Positions 14,312-22,274 of a stretch of 64,000 bases of DNA are shown here, one piece after another (position 1 is the first letter of the stretch; each line of letters opens with the position of its first letter). This DNA is from Streptomyces sp. RerS4. Its GTDB lineage: Bacteria; Actinomycetota; Actinomycetes; Streptomycetales; Streptomycetaceae. The DNA lies in the NCBI RefSeq assembly GCF_023515955.1, contig NZ_CP097322.1, positions 868,001 through 932,000 on the forward strand, written 5' to 3'. Both the position numbers and the translations under genes were made by a program. Below the pieces are notes generated by a model that did no database searches, had not been told where the DNA came from, and saw only the letters and a list, made by a program, of their open reading frames with translations.

Positions 14312-16090
14312 ATGACCGAGAGCCCGGATCGAGCCCGCCCCGCCCTGCCCTCCCGTCGGTCGGTCCTCGCCGGGACGGGGGCCGGGGTGCTCGCCGCCGC
14401 CGTCCTGCCGGCCGGAGCGGCGCGCGCGGCCGAGAGCCCGCTCGGCGAGTACGACGTCGTCGTGGTCGGGTCGGGGGCGGCCGGGATGACCGCCGCGCTG
14501 ACCGCCGCCAAGCGGGGTCTGAGCGTCCTGGTGGTCGAGAAGGCGCCGACCTTCGGTGGTTCGGCCGCCCGCTCGGGTGCCGGTATCTGGCTGCCGAACA
14601 ACTCGGTGATCCTCGGGGCGGGTGTCCCGGACACCCCGGAGAAGGCGGAGCAGTACCTGGCGGCGGTGGTGGGGCCGGAGGTGCCGGCCGACCGGCGGCG
14701 GGCGTTCCTCGCCAACGGGCCGCGGATGCTGGACTTCGTCATGGCGAACAGTCCGCTGCGGTTCCGGTTCATGGACGGGTACAGCGACTACTACCCGAAT
14801 CTGCCGGGCGGGCTGTCGAACGGCCGTTCCATCGAGCCGGACCAGATCGACGGCAACATCCTCGGCGCGGAGCTCGCGCGCCTGAACCCCGCCTACATGC
14901 CGGTGCCGGCCGGGATGGTGGTCTTCAGCCAGGACTACAAGTGGCTGGGCCTCGCGGCGGTGACCGCGAAGGGGCTCGCGGTGTCGACGGAGTGCCTGGC
15001 GCGCGGCGCGGAGGCCGCGCTGCACGGGGAGGAGCCCCTGACGATGGGCCAGGCGCTGGCGGCGGGTTTGCGGGCGGGGCTGCTGCGGGCCGGGGTGCCG
15101 GTGTGGTTGAACAGCCCGTTGGTGGACCTGGTCCAGGAGGCGGGCGCGGTCACCGGGGTCGTGGTGGAGAAGGACGGCGTACGGGGCGTCGTACGGGCCC
15201 GCAAGGGCGTGGTGATCGGTTCGGGTGGCTTCGAGCACAACGCGCGGATGCGGGAGCACTACCAGCAGCAGCCGATCGGCACGCAGTGGTCGGTCGGGGC
15301 GAAGGAGAACACCGGGGACGGGATCCGGGCGGGGCAACGGGCGGGGGCCGCACTGGCGTTGATGGAGGACGCCTGGTGGGGGCCGTCGATCCCGCTGCCC
15401 GGGGAACCGTACTTCTGTCTGGCGGAGCGGACGCTGCCGGGCGGGCTGATCGTGAACGGGGCGGGGACGCGGTTCGTGAACGAGGCGGCGCCGTACGGCG
15501 ACGTGGTGCACGTGATGTATGAGAAGGACCGCCCGGCGCCGGGTTCGCACATCCCGGCCTGGCTGATCGTGGATCAGAACTACCGCAACAAGTACCTGTT
15601 CAAGGACATCCTGCCGACGTTGTCCTTCCCGGACGCGTGGTTCGAGTCGGGGGCGGCGAAGAAGGCCTGGACGTGGGACGCGCTGGCGGGACGGATCGGG
15701 GTCCCGGCGGGCGCCCTGCGGGCCACCCTCAACCGGTTCAACGCACAGGCGTGGAGCGGGGACGACGCCGATTTCCACCGGGGGGACACGGCGTACGACC
15801 ACTACTACACGGACCCGAACGTGCGGCCGAACTCGTGTCTGGCACCGATCTGGGCGCCCCCGTTCTACGCCTTCCGGATCGTCCCCGGCGACCTCGGCAC
15901 CAAGGGCGGCATCGTCACGGACGCACGGGCGCGGGCGCTGCGGGAGGACGGTTCGGTGATCCGGGGGCTGTGGGCGGCGGGCAACGCGAGCGCCGCCGTG
16001 ATGGGCCACAGCTACGCCGGGGCGGGCTCGACGATCGGGCCCGCGATGACGTTCGGCTATGTGGCGGCGAACGACATCGCGGACGCCTAG
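14312..16090 (+). CDS. FAD-dependent oxidoreductase, 3-ketosteroid dehydrogenase (KstD)-like, Tat signal
   Basis: A 592-residue flavoprotein of the succinate dehydrogenase/KstD family. The ATG at 14312 gives a twin-arginine signal (PSRRSVLAGTGAGVLAAAV) at residues 14-32 ending in an Ala-rich cleavage region, so export is likely. The FAD dinucleotide motif VVVGSGAAGMTAALTAAKRG is at residues 50-70. The C-terminal GHSYAGAGSTIGPAMTFG carries the Tyr and Gly positions that in KstD enzymes form the active site for 1,2-dehydrogenation of 3-ketosteroids. An aromatic-rich loop (DGYSDYYPNLPGG) near residue 150 fits the substrate pocket. An exported KstD would be unusual; related FAD enzymes such as 3-ketosteroid 4-ene dehydrogenases or fumarate reductase-like proteins remain possible. 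Confidence 0.85.
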   Translation: MTESPDRARPALPSRRSVLAGTGAGVLAAAVLPAGAARAAESPLGEYDVVVVGSGAAGMTAALTAAKRGLSVLVVEKAPTFGGSAARSGAGIWLPNNSVILGAGVPDTPEKAEQYLAAVVGPEVPADRRRAFLANGPRMLDFVMANSPLRFRFMDGYSDYYPNLPGGLSNGRSIEPDQIDGNILGAELARLNPAYMPVPAGMVVFSQDYKWLGLAAVTAKGLAVSTECLARGAEAALHGEEPLTMGQALAAGLRAGLLRAGVPVWLNSPLVDLVQEAGAVTGVVVEKDGVRGVVRARKGVVIGSGGFEHNARMREHYQQQPIGTQWSVGAKENTGDGIRAGQRAGAALALMEDAWWGPSIPLPGEPYFCLAERTLPGGLIVNGAGTRFVNEAAPYGDVVHVMYEKDRPAPGSHIPAWLIVDQNYRNKYLFKDILPTLSFPDAWFESGAAKKAWTWDALAGRIGVPAGALRATLNRFNAQAWSGDDADFHRGDTAYDHYYTDPNVRPNSCLAPIWAPPFYAFRIVPGDLGTKGGIVTDARARALREDGSVIRGLWAAGNASAAVMGHSYAGAGSTIGPAMTFGYVAANDIADA

Positions 16091-16098
16091 GAGGTCGC

Positions 16099-16599
16099 TC
16101 AGCCCTGCTGGAACAGCTCGGCGGGGAGCGGCTTCAGGAGCGCGTACAGGTCGTCGGTGATCGGCCGGTCCCAGCTGGCGATCGTGACGAGGACGTTGTC
16201 GCTGCGGTCGAACTGCACGCAGGAGATCCGGCTCTCGGAGAGCTTGATCTTGCGGACGATGAGGAGGTTGTCGCCCTGCATGACGGGGCAGTCCTCGGAT
16301 CCGGTGACCTCGACGTCCTCGTCGTTCTCCAGGGCGGCGAGGAGCTGGGCCACCTCGAAGGGGACCTCGCCGTCGGCGAGCTCGCGGGCCGGGGAGCCCT
16401 CGGGGAGGTTTCCGATGATCATCGCGGGACCGCGACCGCCGAAGAGGTCGTAGCGCAGGAAGACGCCCTGGCAGCTGCCGTCGGCGGCGGGCAGCAGGCC
16501 GGCCCCGAGGTTGCCCGGCCAGTCCCCCGGGTCCATGGCCAGGACGTCGAAGTCCGGGCCGGCGGGTGTGGCGGCGCGGTGGCGGCGGAGGAAGGACAT
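16099..16599 (-). CDS. Conserved hypothetical protein
   Basis: A 166-residue protein starting MSFLRRHRAATPAGPDFDVL at 16599 (GGCGGC upstream, weak ribosome site). It converges on the KstD-like gene, with only 8 bp between stops. I do not recognise the family. It has no signal peptide or membrane segment. It is moderately acidic, with mixed alpha/beta patterns (PAMIIGNLPEGSPAREL, EDVEVTGSEDCPVMQGDN and ISCVQFDRSDNVLVTIASWD). Codon use is normal for the window, which supports it being a real gene. Confidence 0.75.
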   Translation of the reverse strand: MSFLRRHRAATPAGPDFDVLAMDPGDWPGNLGAGLLPAADGSCQGVFLRYDLFGGRGPAMIIGNLPEGSPARELADGEVPFEVAQLLAALENDEDVEVTGSEDCPVMQGDNLLIVRKIKLSESRISCVQFDRSDNVLVTIASWDRPITDDLYALLKPLPAELFQQG

Positions 16600-16749
16600 G
16601 CCGCCATGGTACGTGGCCCCGCGCCCTTTCCCGCGCGGGGGCGTGCCGGCACCGGATCCGCGATCCACGGTACGGGGCGTCCGCAGGGGATGCTCCTTAC
16701 GGACGAGGGGCGGGGCGGCGGCGGGGCGGGCGGCCTGGTCGGGCGGTGG

Positions 16750-19461
16750 CTACGGGGTGACGGAGCGGGGTTCCCGGGGCCGGCCGGCCGCTTCGGGGGA
16801 GGTGTCCGGGGCGGTGGCGCCGAGGCCGATCAGCTGCTCGGTGAGACCGGCGGTGAGGGCGTCGGCCCCGCATTCCCGGGCGGTGAGCAGGGCGCGGTTC
16901 AGGGTGGTGGCGTCGCGGAGTGCCGCGCCGAGGGCGGCCAGGGCGCGGGCGAGCTCGTAGGCCGCCGGGGAGACCTCCAGCTGGTTCACGGCCTCCCACA
17001 GCAGCGGGACGCGGTCCTGCGGTTCGGCGACGTCGGCCGCCACGCGCAGGGCCTGGCCGATCGCGGAGGGCGCTCCGAAGGCGCGGGCCCGGCGGAGGGC
17101 TTCGGCGGCCAGGGCGCGGGCCCTGGCGGGGTCCTCGGGGGCCACCGCGCGGGCGAGGAGCAGCCGCCAGGGGCACCAGGCCGGGTTCTGGATGCCGCGC
17201 GGGGTCAAGCGGCGGTCGACCGCCTCCAGTTCGACGGTGGCGGCCTTGCGGTCGCCGAGGGCGAGGAGCAGTTCGGCGTAGACGGTCTGGGAGTCGGGGA
17301 AGACCACGGCGGCGGGGAAGGGTTCCCCGTACTCGTGTTCCCGGGCCAGTCCCCACGCCTCGTCGACCCGGCCGCGGGCGATGAGGGTGGTGACGAGGAT
17401 GGCGATGGCGTACCAGTGGACGGGCGTACGCCGACCCACGCGCTCGGCGAGGCGCAGGCCGGCGCGGGCGAGTTCCTCGGCCTCGACGAGCCGGCCGCGC
17501 CGGTAGCGGATGTAGGCGCGCAGGCTGTAGGCGAAGGAGAGGTGCGCGCCGTGCCAGCCCTGGCGTTCAAACTCGGCGGTGCCGGTCTCGAAGAGTTCTT
17601 CGGCGCGGCCGGGCCGGTCGGCGTACATGTGGACCATGGCGGCGAGGACGGGCACTTCGAAGCCGCGGTCCTCGTGGGCCCAGCTGAAGGGGGTTTCCAG
17701 GACCCGGCCGGCGTGGTGGAGGGCGACGTCGGCGGGTTCGCCGCGCAGGCAGGCGTCCCAGGCGCGCAGGCCGATGACGTAGCGCTCGGTGAGGTCGCGG
17801 CCGGTGAGGCGGTCGGCGAGTTTGGCGAGGCGGCGGGAGCGGGCCGGGGAGTCGGGTTCGGCGGCGTCGAACGCGTCCCACATGAACTGTTCGGACTGCA
17901 GGCGCAGTCGGGCGCGGGCGTCCTGGGTGTGCGGTATTTCCCGGGCGAGGAGGTCGGAGGCCTCGCGGAGGTGGTCGCTGTGGGCGAGGACCTGGGCGAG
18001 GCGGATGACGATGCCCTGGCGCAGGGCGGGGTCGTCGATGGGTTCGGCGAGTGCGGCCCGGAGGTGGTTGACGGTGTTGGCGGGTTCGGTGAGCAGGGAG
18101 GCGCAGCCGAGTTCGTAGAGGACGGCGGCGCGTTCGTCGAAGGCCGGGGGTTCCTGGAGGGCGCGGGCGAGTTGGCGCCGGGCGGCCTCGGGCGCGCCGG
18201 CGCGGAGGTTCTCGGCGGCGGCCTCGCGCAGCGTGCGGACCACCCAGGGGTCGTTCTCGGGCTGGGTCTCCAGGAGGTGACGGGCGGCGGCCGAGGAGCC
18301 GAGTCCGGCGTCGACGACGGCGGTGGCGGTCCTGCCGTGGAGGGCGACGCGCAGGGCGTCGGGGATGGCCCGGTAGATGGCGGTGGCAATCAGCGGGTGG
18401 ACGAACTCCAGCCCGGTGTCGTCCTCGTCGGTGGGGCCGGCGAGGATCCGGGCGTCCCACAGGCGTCGGGTGGCGTCGGCGGCCTCCTCGGCGCCGAGTC
18501 CGGCGACGCGGGCGGCGATCTGTCGTGGGATGGCGGTGCCGAGGACGGCGCAGGCCCAGGCGAAGCGGACGGTGGAGGGGCCGAGGTTGTGCAGGCGGGC
18601 GACGAGGCCGCTGCCGCGTTGGGCGGCGGCGAGGTCGCGCAGGAGCGGGGCGCCGGCCTCGGTGGGTTCGAGGCCCTTGGCGCGGACCTTGGCGGTGAGT
18701 TCGACGGCTTCGAAGGGGTTGCCGGTGGTGACGGCCCAGGCTTCGCGGCAGAAGGCGTCCTCGGCGTGTGCGCCCACGCTTTCGCGGACGAGGGCGGAGA
18801 CGGCGTCCGCGCTGAGCGGGGCGAGGGTGAGCGGGCGCCTGCCGGCGCGGCGGGGCAGGGTGCGGAAGGCCTCGGCGTGCGCGGGGAGTTCGTCGGGGCG
18901 GTAGGCGACGACGAGGAGCAACGGGAGGTGTTCGGCGCGCGGGGCGAAGGCGGCGAGCCATTCGAGGGATTCGGGGTCGGCCCAGTGGGCGTCGTCGAGG
19001 ACCAGGACGACGGGCGGGCGTTGGACGATGAGGTGCGTGAGGACCCAGTCGAGGCCGTCGCGCAGGCCCTGGGGGTCGGGTGCGGCGCCCTGTTCGGGGG
19101 CGCACAGGCCGAGGGCGGGGCCGACGATGGCGTACCAGCCGCCGAGGGCGGCGCGCAGGTCGGCTTCGGGGCGGCCGGCGAGATGGGGTTGGATGAGTTG
19201 GCGGGCGACGTGGAAGGGCTGGCTCTGTTCCTGTTCGCCGCCGCGTGCGGCGAGGAGGGTGCAGGAGCGGGCGAGGGCGCGCCGGCGCACTTCGGTCAGG
19301 AGGGTGGTCTTGCCGAGCCCGGCCGGGCCGGAGAGCGAGAGCAGCCCGCCGCCGGCGTCGGGGCCGGGCTCGGTGAGCCGGTCCAGGGCTTCGTCGACGG
19401 CGACGAGTTCGGCTTCGCGTTCGAAGATCGTGCGCCGTGTGCGGACCCTTCGTTCCGTCAT
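16750..19461 (-). CDS. LAL-type AAA ATPase with TPR-like repeats, lacking the LuxR HTH
   Basis: A 903-residue STAND/LAL-type protein. Walker A is GPAGLGKTTLL near residue 47, Walker B is VVLVLDDAHWAD near residue 148, and the sensor region follows. Residues 390-880 are helical repeats of the MalT/TPR kind. MalT-type LAL regulators end in a LuxR HTH of about 60 residues; here the protein stops shortly after LTEQLIGLGATAPDTSPE with no HTH, and none of the frames just downstream encodes one. It could act as a signalling ATPase through protein contacts, or be a truncated regulator. The ATG at 19461 is preceded by a GAGGTACC region. A long 8-bp dyad lies about 80 bp upstream. Confidence 0.9.
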   Translation of the reverse strand: MTERRVRTRRTIFEREAELVAVDEALDRLTEPGPDAGGGLLSLSGPAGLGKTTLLTEVRRRALARSCTLLAARGGEQEQSQPFHVARQLIQPHLAGRPEADLRAALGGWYAIVGPALGLCAPEQGAAPDPQGLRDGLDWVLTHLIVQRPPVVLVLDDAHWADPESLEWLAAFAPRAEHLPLLLVVAYRPDELPAHAEAFRTLPRRAGRRPLTLAPLSADAVSALVRESVGAHAEDAFCREAWAVTTGNPFEAVELTAKVRAKGLEPTEAGAPLLRDLAAAQRGSGLVARLHNLGPSTVRFAWACAVLGTAIPRQIAARVAGLGAEEAADATRRLWDARILAGPTDEDDTGLEFVHPLIATAIYRAIPDALRVALHGRTATAVVDAGLGSSAAARHLLETQPENDPWVVRTLREAAAENLRAGAPEAARRQLARALQEPPAFDERAAVLYELGCASLLTEPANTVNHLRAALAEPIDDPALRQGIVIRLAQVLAHSDHLREASDLLAREIPHTQDARARLRLQSEQFMWDAFDAAEPDSPARSRRLAKLADRLTGRDLTERYVIGLRAWDACLRGEPADVALHHAGRVLETPFSWAHEDRGFEVPVLAAMVHMYADRPGRAEELFETGTAEFERQGWHGAHLSFAYSLRAYIRYRRGRLVEAEELARAGLRLAERVGRRTPVHWYAIAILVTTLIARGRVDEAWGLAREHEYGEPFPAAVVFPDSQTVYAELLLALGDRKAATVELEAVDRRLTPRGIQNPAWCPWRLLLARAVAPEDPARARALAAEALRRARAFGAPSAIGQALRVAADVAEPQDRVPLLWEAVNQLEVSPAAYELARALAALGAALRDATTLNRALLTARECGADALTAGLTEQLIGLGATAPDTSPEAAGRPREPRSVTP

Positions 19462-19540
19462 GGCCGGTACCTCCCACGCCTGTTCGAGGCATCAGCGTAC
19501 GCCCGCGTACGCGCCGGGGAGGGGGAGAGGTCGGGAAAGA

Positions 19541-19571
19541 TCGGAATGTTTTCCGGTTTTCGCCATTCCGA
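19541..19571. promoter_or_regulatory. Dyad with 8-bp arms upstream of LAL-type gene
   Basis: TCGGAATG and CATTCCGA form a perfect inverted repeat separated by 15 bases in the AT-richest part of the 228-bp gap between the LAL-type gene and the DUF397 gene. It is placed 80 bp upstream of the LAL start. It may be an operator for a dimeric or LysR-like regulator. Confidence 0.45.
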
Positions 19572-19643
19572 CGAAGGAGTGGCCGGTTGCGGCGGCGGTG
19601 TCGCCATGGCGTCGGGGCCGGGTGAGCCGCCCGGCGGCGACCG

Positions 19644-19677
19644 CCGTGCCCGCCCGGCAGGGGCCGGGCGGGCACGG
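19644..19677 (-). terminator. 15-bp stem-loop downstream of DUF397 gene
   Basis: CCGTGCCCGCCCGGC, loop AGGG, GCCGGGCGGGCACGG: a perfect stem beginning 13 bases after the DUF397 stop at 19690. It can be extended by three more pairs with one wobble. Confidence 0.85.
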
Positions 19678-19689
19678 TGGCGGGCCGGG

Positions 19690-19926
19690 TCAGCGGTCGA
19701 ACGTGCCCCCGCCGGCGTTCAGGACGAACCTGCGCCACCCGGCCGGCGCGAACACCAGCGGCGCGCCGTCGGGGCGTTCGCCGTTGCGCATCGCGATGAA
19801 CCCTTCCACGAAGGCGATCTGGACGTCGCCCACCCCTCCACTGCCCGACCGCCAGTCCGCCCCGCTGAGATCGAGCTCGCGCCTGCTCCAGGCGGCGAAG
19901 GGTCGTGAAACCATGCTCTCGGCCAC
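19690..19926 (-). CDS. DUF397 domain protein
   Basis: A 78-residue protein with a GTG start at 19926 and a good ribosome site (GGGAGGAGC, 8 bases before). The C-terminal half matches DUF397: VQIAFVEGFIAMRNGERPDG, then PLVFAPAGWRRFVLNAGGG. DUF397 proteins in Streptomyces normally sit next to an XRE/DUF5753 helix-turn-helix gene and work with it in a WhiJ-like developmental switch or toxin-antitoxin-like pair. Here the neighbours are an ATPase and a thiolase-like gene, and no XRE gene is adjacent, so it is an orphan. A strong terminator follows. Confidence 0.88.
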   Translation of the reverse strand: MAESMVSRPFAAWSRRELDLSGADWRSGSGGVGDVQIAFVEGFIAMRNGERPDGAPLVFAPAGWRRFVLNAGGGTFDR

Positions 19927-20034
19927 GTGCGTGCTCCTCCCGGTACGTCGTCCGGGGGCCCAGGGTAGCCATCGCAGCGCGTGCCGGACAGGCCACGGTG
20001 CGTCACGCCTGTCGGGCGCGAGTGACGCTCGTGT

Positions 20035-21210
20035 TCAGGAGGTCGGCGGCTCGGCCCCGACCAGCCACATCGAGAAGAACTGCGCGCCGCCGCCGTACGC
20101 GTGCCCCATCGCCCGGCGGGCGTTCGGGACCTGGTGTTCCCCGGCCCGGCCGCGTACCTGGAGGGCCGCCTCCGCGAAGCGGATCATGCCGGAGGCGCCG
20201 ATCGGGTTGGTGGACAGGACGCCCCCTGACGGGTTCACGGGCAGGTCGCCGTCGAGTTCGGTGACCCCGGCCTCGGTGAGTTTCCAGCCCTCGCCCTCCT
20301 CGGCGAAGCCGAGGTTCTCCAGCCACATCGGCTCGTACCAGGAGAAGGGGACGTACATCTCGACGGCGTCGATCTCGCGGCGCGGGTCGGTGATACCGGC
20401 CTGCCGGTACACGTCCGCCGCACAGTCCTTGCCCGCCTGCGGGGAGACGAAGTCCTTGCCCGCGAAGAGCGTCGGTTCGCTGCGCATCGCCCCGCCGTGC
20501 AGCCACGCCGGGGCCTTGGGCGCGCGGGCGGCGCCCGCCCGGTCGGTGAGGACCATGGCGCAGGCCCCGTCGGAGGAGGGGCAGGTCTCGGAGTAGCGGA
20601 TCGGGTCCCACAGCATGGGCGAGGCCTGGACCTTCTCCAGGGTGATGTCGTGCTCGTGGAGGTGCGCGTAGGGGTTCTTCAGCGCGTTGCGGCGGTCCTT
20701 GTAGGCGACGAGCGAGCCGACGGTGTCGGGTGCTCCGGTGCGTCGCATGTACGCGCGCACGTGCGGGGCGAAGAACCCGCCGGCGCCCGCCAGCAGCGGC
20801 TGTTGGAAGGGGACGGGCAGGGACAGGCCCCACATGGCGTTGGACTCGGACTGCTTCTCGAAGGCGAGGGTGAGCACGGTGCGGTGGACGCGGGCGGCGA
20901 CGAGACCGGAGGCGACGAGCGCCGTGGACCCGCCGACCGAACCGGCCGTGTGCACGCGCAGCATGGGCTTGCCGACGGCTCCCAGGGCGTCGGCCAGGTA
21001 CAGCTCCGGCATCATCACGCCCTCGAAGAAGTCGGGGGCCTTGCCGATCACGACGGCGTCGATGTCCGCCCAGGTCAGTTCGGCGTCGGCGAGGGCGCGG
21101 ACGGCCGCCTCGCGAACCAGGCCCGCGATCGAGACGTCGTGGCGGGCGGCGACGTGTTTGGTCTGGCCGACGCCGACGACGGCGACGGGCTCCTTGCCCG
21201 AGGTGCTCAT
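20035..21210 (-). CDS. Thiolase-like lipid-transfer protein (Ltp family), second in operon
   Basis: A 391-residue thiolase-fold protein of the SCP2-thiolase/Ltp group, starting MSTSGKEPVAVVGVGQTKHV at 21210 and overlapping the stop of the upstream Ltp gene by ATGA. GGSTALVASGLVAARVHRTVL replaces the thiolase nucleophile Cys segment, and the C-terminal VNPSGGVLSTNPIGASGMIRF and GHAYGGGAQF loops are conserved. Mycobacterial and rhodococcal Ltp proteins with a DUF35 partner cleave sterol side-chain CoA thioesters by retro-aldol reaction rather than Claisen chemistry. Together with the next two genes it forms a coupled OB-fold-Ltp-Ltp set like Rv3521-Ltp4-Ltp3. Substrate inferred only. Confidence 0.87.
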   Translation of the reverse strand: MSTSGKEPVAVVGVGQTKHVAARHDVSIAGLVREAAVRALADAELTWADIDAVVIGKAPDFFEGVMMPELYLADALGAVGKPMLRVHTAGSVGGSTALVASGLVAARVHRTVLTLAFEKQSESNAMWGLSLPVPFQQPLLAGAGGFFAPHVRAYMRRTGAPDTVGSLVAYKDRRNALKNPYAHLHEHDITLEKVQASPMLWDPIRYSETCPSSDGACAMVLTDRAGAARAPKAPAWLHGGAMRSEPTLFAGKDFVSPQAGKDCAADVYRQAGITDPRREIDAVEMYVPFSWYEPMWLENLGFAEEGEGWKLTEAGVTELDGDLPVNPSGGVLSTNPIGASGMIRFAEAALQVRGRAGEHQVPNARRAMGHAYGGGAQFFSMWLVGAEPPTS

Positions 21211-22274
21211 GCTCGGTCCCCTTCCAGGACGGCGACCAGGTTCTGCTGGAGGCAGGGGCCGGAGGTCGCGTGGGCGACGGCCCGGTCGGAGGCGCCCCGG
21301 TGGATGCGGGCGGCGGCCTCGCCGATGCGGATCAGACCGGCGGCCATCATCGGGTTGGCGGCGAGGGCCCCGCCGGACGGGTTGACGGTGACCTCGTCGC
21401 CGAGGCCGAGGGCCTTGCGGAGCACGACCTCCTGGGAGGAGAACGGCGCGTGCAGCTCGGCCGTGTCCACCGGGGCGTCGAAGAACCCGGCCCGCTCGGC
21501 GGCGAGCCGGGTGGAGGGGGAGTCGGTGAGGTCGCGCAGGCCCAGGCCGTGCGCCTCGATGCGGTGGTCGATGCCGGTGATCCAGGCGGGCCGCTCGCAC
21601 AGCCGCCGCGCGCTGTCGCCGGCGGCCAGGATCACCGCCGCCGCGCCGTCGCCGACGGGCGGGCAGTCGCCCGTACGCAGCGGGGCCACCTGGTAGTCGC
21701 CTTGCGCTACGGAGCCCCGCAGTTGGGCGTGCGGGTTGTGCCGGGCGGCGGCCCGGCTGCGGGCTCCCACGGCGGCCAGCGCGGCCTCGTCGGTCTGTCC
21801 GGCGTCGATGAGCGCCCGCGCCTGGAGGGCGGCGAGGGCCACCGAGTCGGGCCACAGGGGGGCGAGGTAGTACGGGTCGAGCTGGCGGGTGAGGACGTCG
21901 CGGACGGAGCCCGGGGAGGACTTCCCGTAGGCGTAGACGAGCGCGGTGTCGGCCTCGCCGGTCTGGATCTTGACCCAGGCCTCGTAGAGCGCCCAGGCGC
22001 CGTCCATCTCGACGTGGGACTCGGAGATCGGCGGCCAGGCGCCGACGCCGTCGAGGGTCATGGTGAAGGAGAAGGCCCGGCCGGCGAGGTAGTCGCTGGA
22101 GCCGGAGCAGGTGAAGCCGATCTCGCCGGCCTTCAGACCGGTGGCGGCCAGGACCTCGTGCAGGACCGGCATGACCATCTCGACTTCGCTGAGTTCGTCG
22201 GTGCGGCGCAGGTGGTCGCTCTGCGCGAACGCGACGACGGCCACGTCGCGGGCGTACCTGCTCGTCGTGGGCAT
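21207..22274 (-). CDS. Thiolase-like lipid-transfer protein (Ltp family), first in operon
   Basis: A 355-residue thiolase-fold protein, start MPTTSRYARDVAVVAFAQSD at 22274. Its ATG shares its first base with the TGA of the OB-fold gene (TGATG), and its own stop overlaps the next Ltp by ATGA, so all three are translationally coupled. Thiolase landmarks: FTCSGSSDYLAGRAFSF near residue 50, GDCPPVGDGAAAVILAAG near residue 200 and VNPSGGALAANPMMAAGLIR near residue 300. It is paralogous to the downstream Ltp. Paired, non-identical Ltps suggest a heteromeric aldolase complex with the OB-fold protein, as known for Ltp2-ChsH2 in cholesterol catabolism. Confidence 0.87.
   Translation of the reverse strand: MPTTSRYARDVAVVAFAQSDHLRRTDELSEVEMVMPVLHEVLAATGLKAGEIGFTCSGSSDYLAGRAFSFTMTLDGVGAWPPISESHVEMDGAWALYEAWVKIQTGEADTALVYAYGKSSPGSVRDVLTRQLDPYYLAPLWPDSVALAALQARALIDAGQTDEAALAAVGARSRAAARHNPHAQLRGSVAQGDYQVAPLRTGDCPPVGDGAAAVILAAGDSARRLCERPAWITGIDHRIEAHGLGLRDLTDSPSTRLAAERAGFFDAPVDTAELHAPFSSQEVVLRKALGLGDEVTVNPSGGALAANPMMAAGLIRIGEAAARIHRGASDRAVAHATSGPCLQQNLVAVLEGDRA

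Noticed and set aside
15637-19908. A very long open frame on the plus strand (over 1,400 codons) opposite the LAL-type gene
   Set aside because: It is antisense to well-conserved genes, has no motif and no ribosome site, and reflects the high GC content, in which stop codons are rare in the antisense frames.
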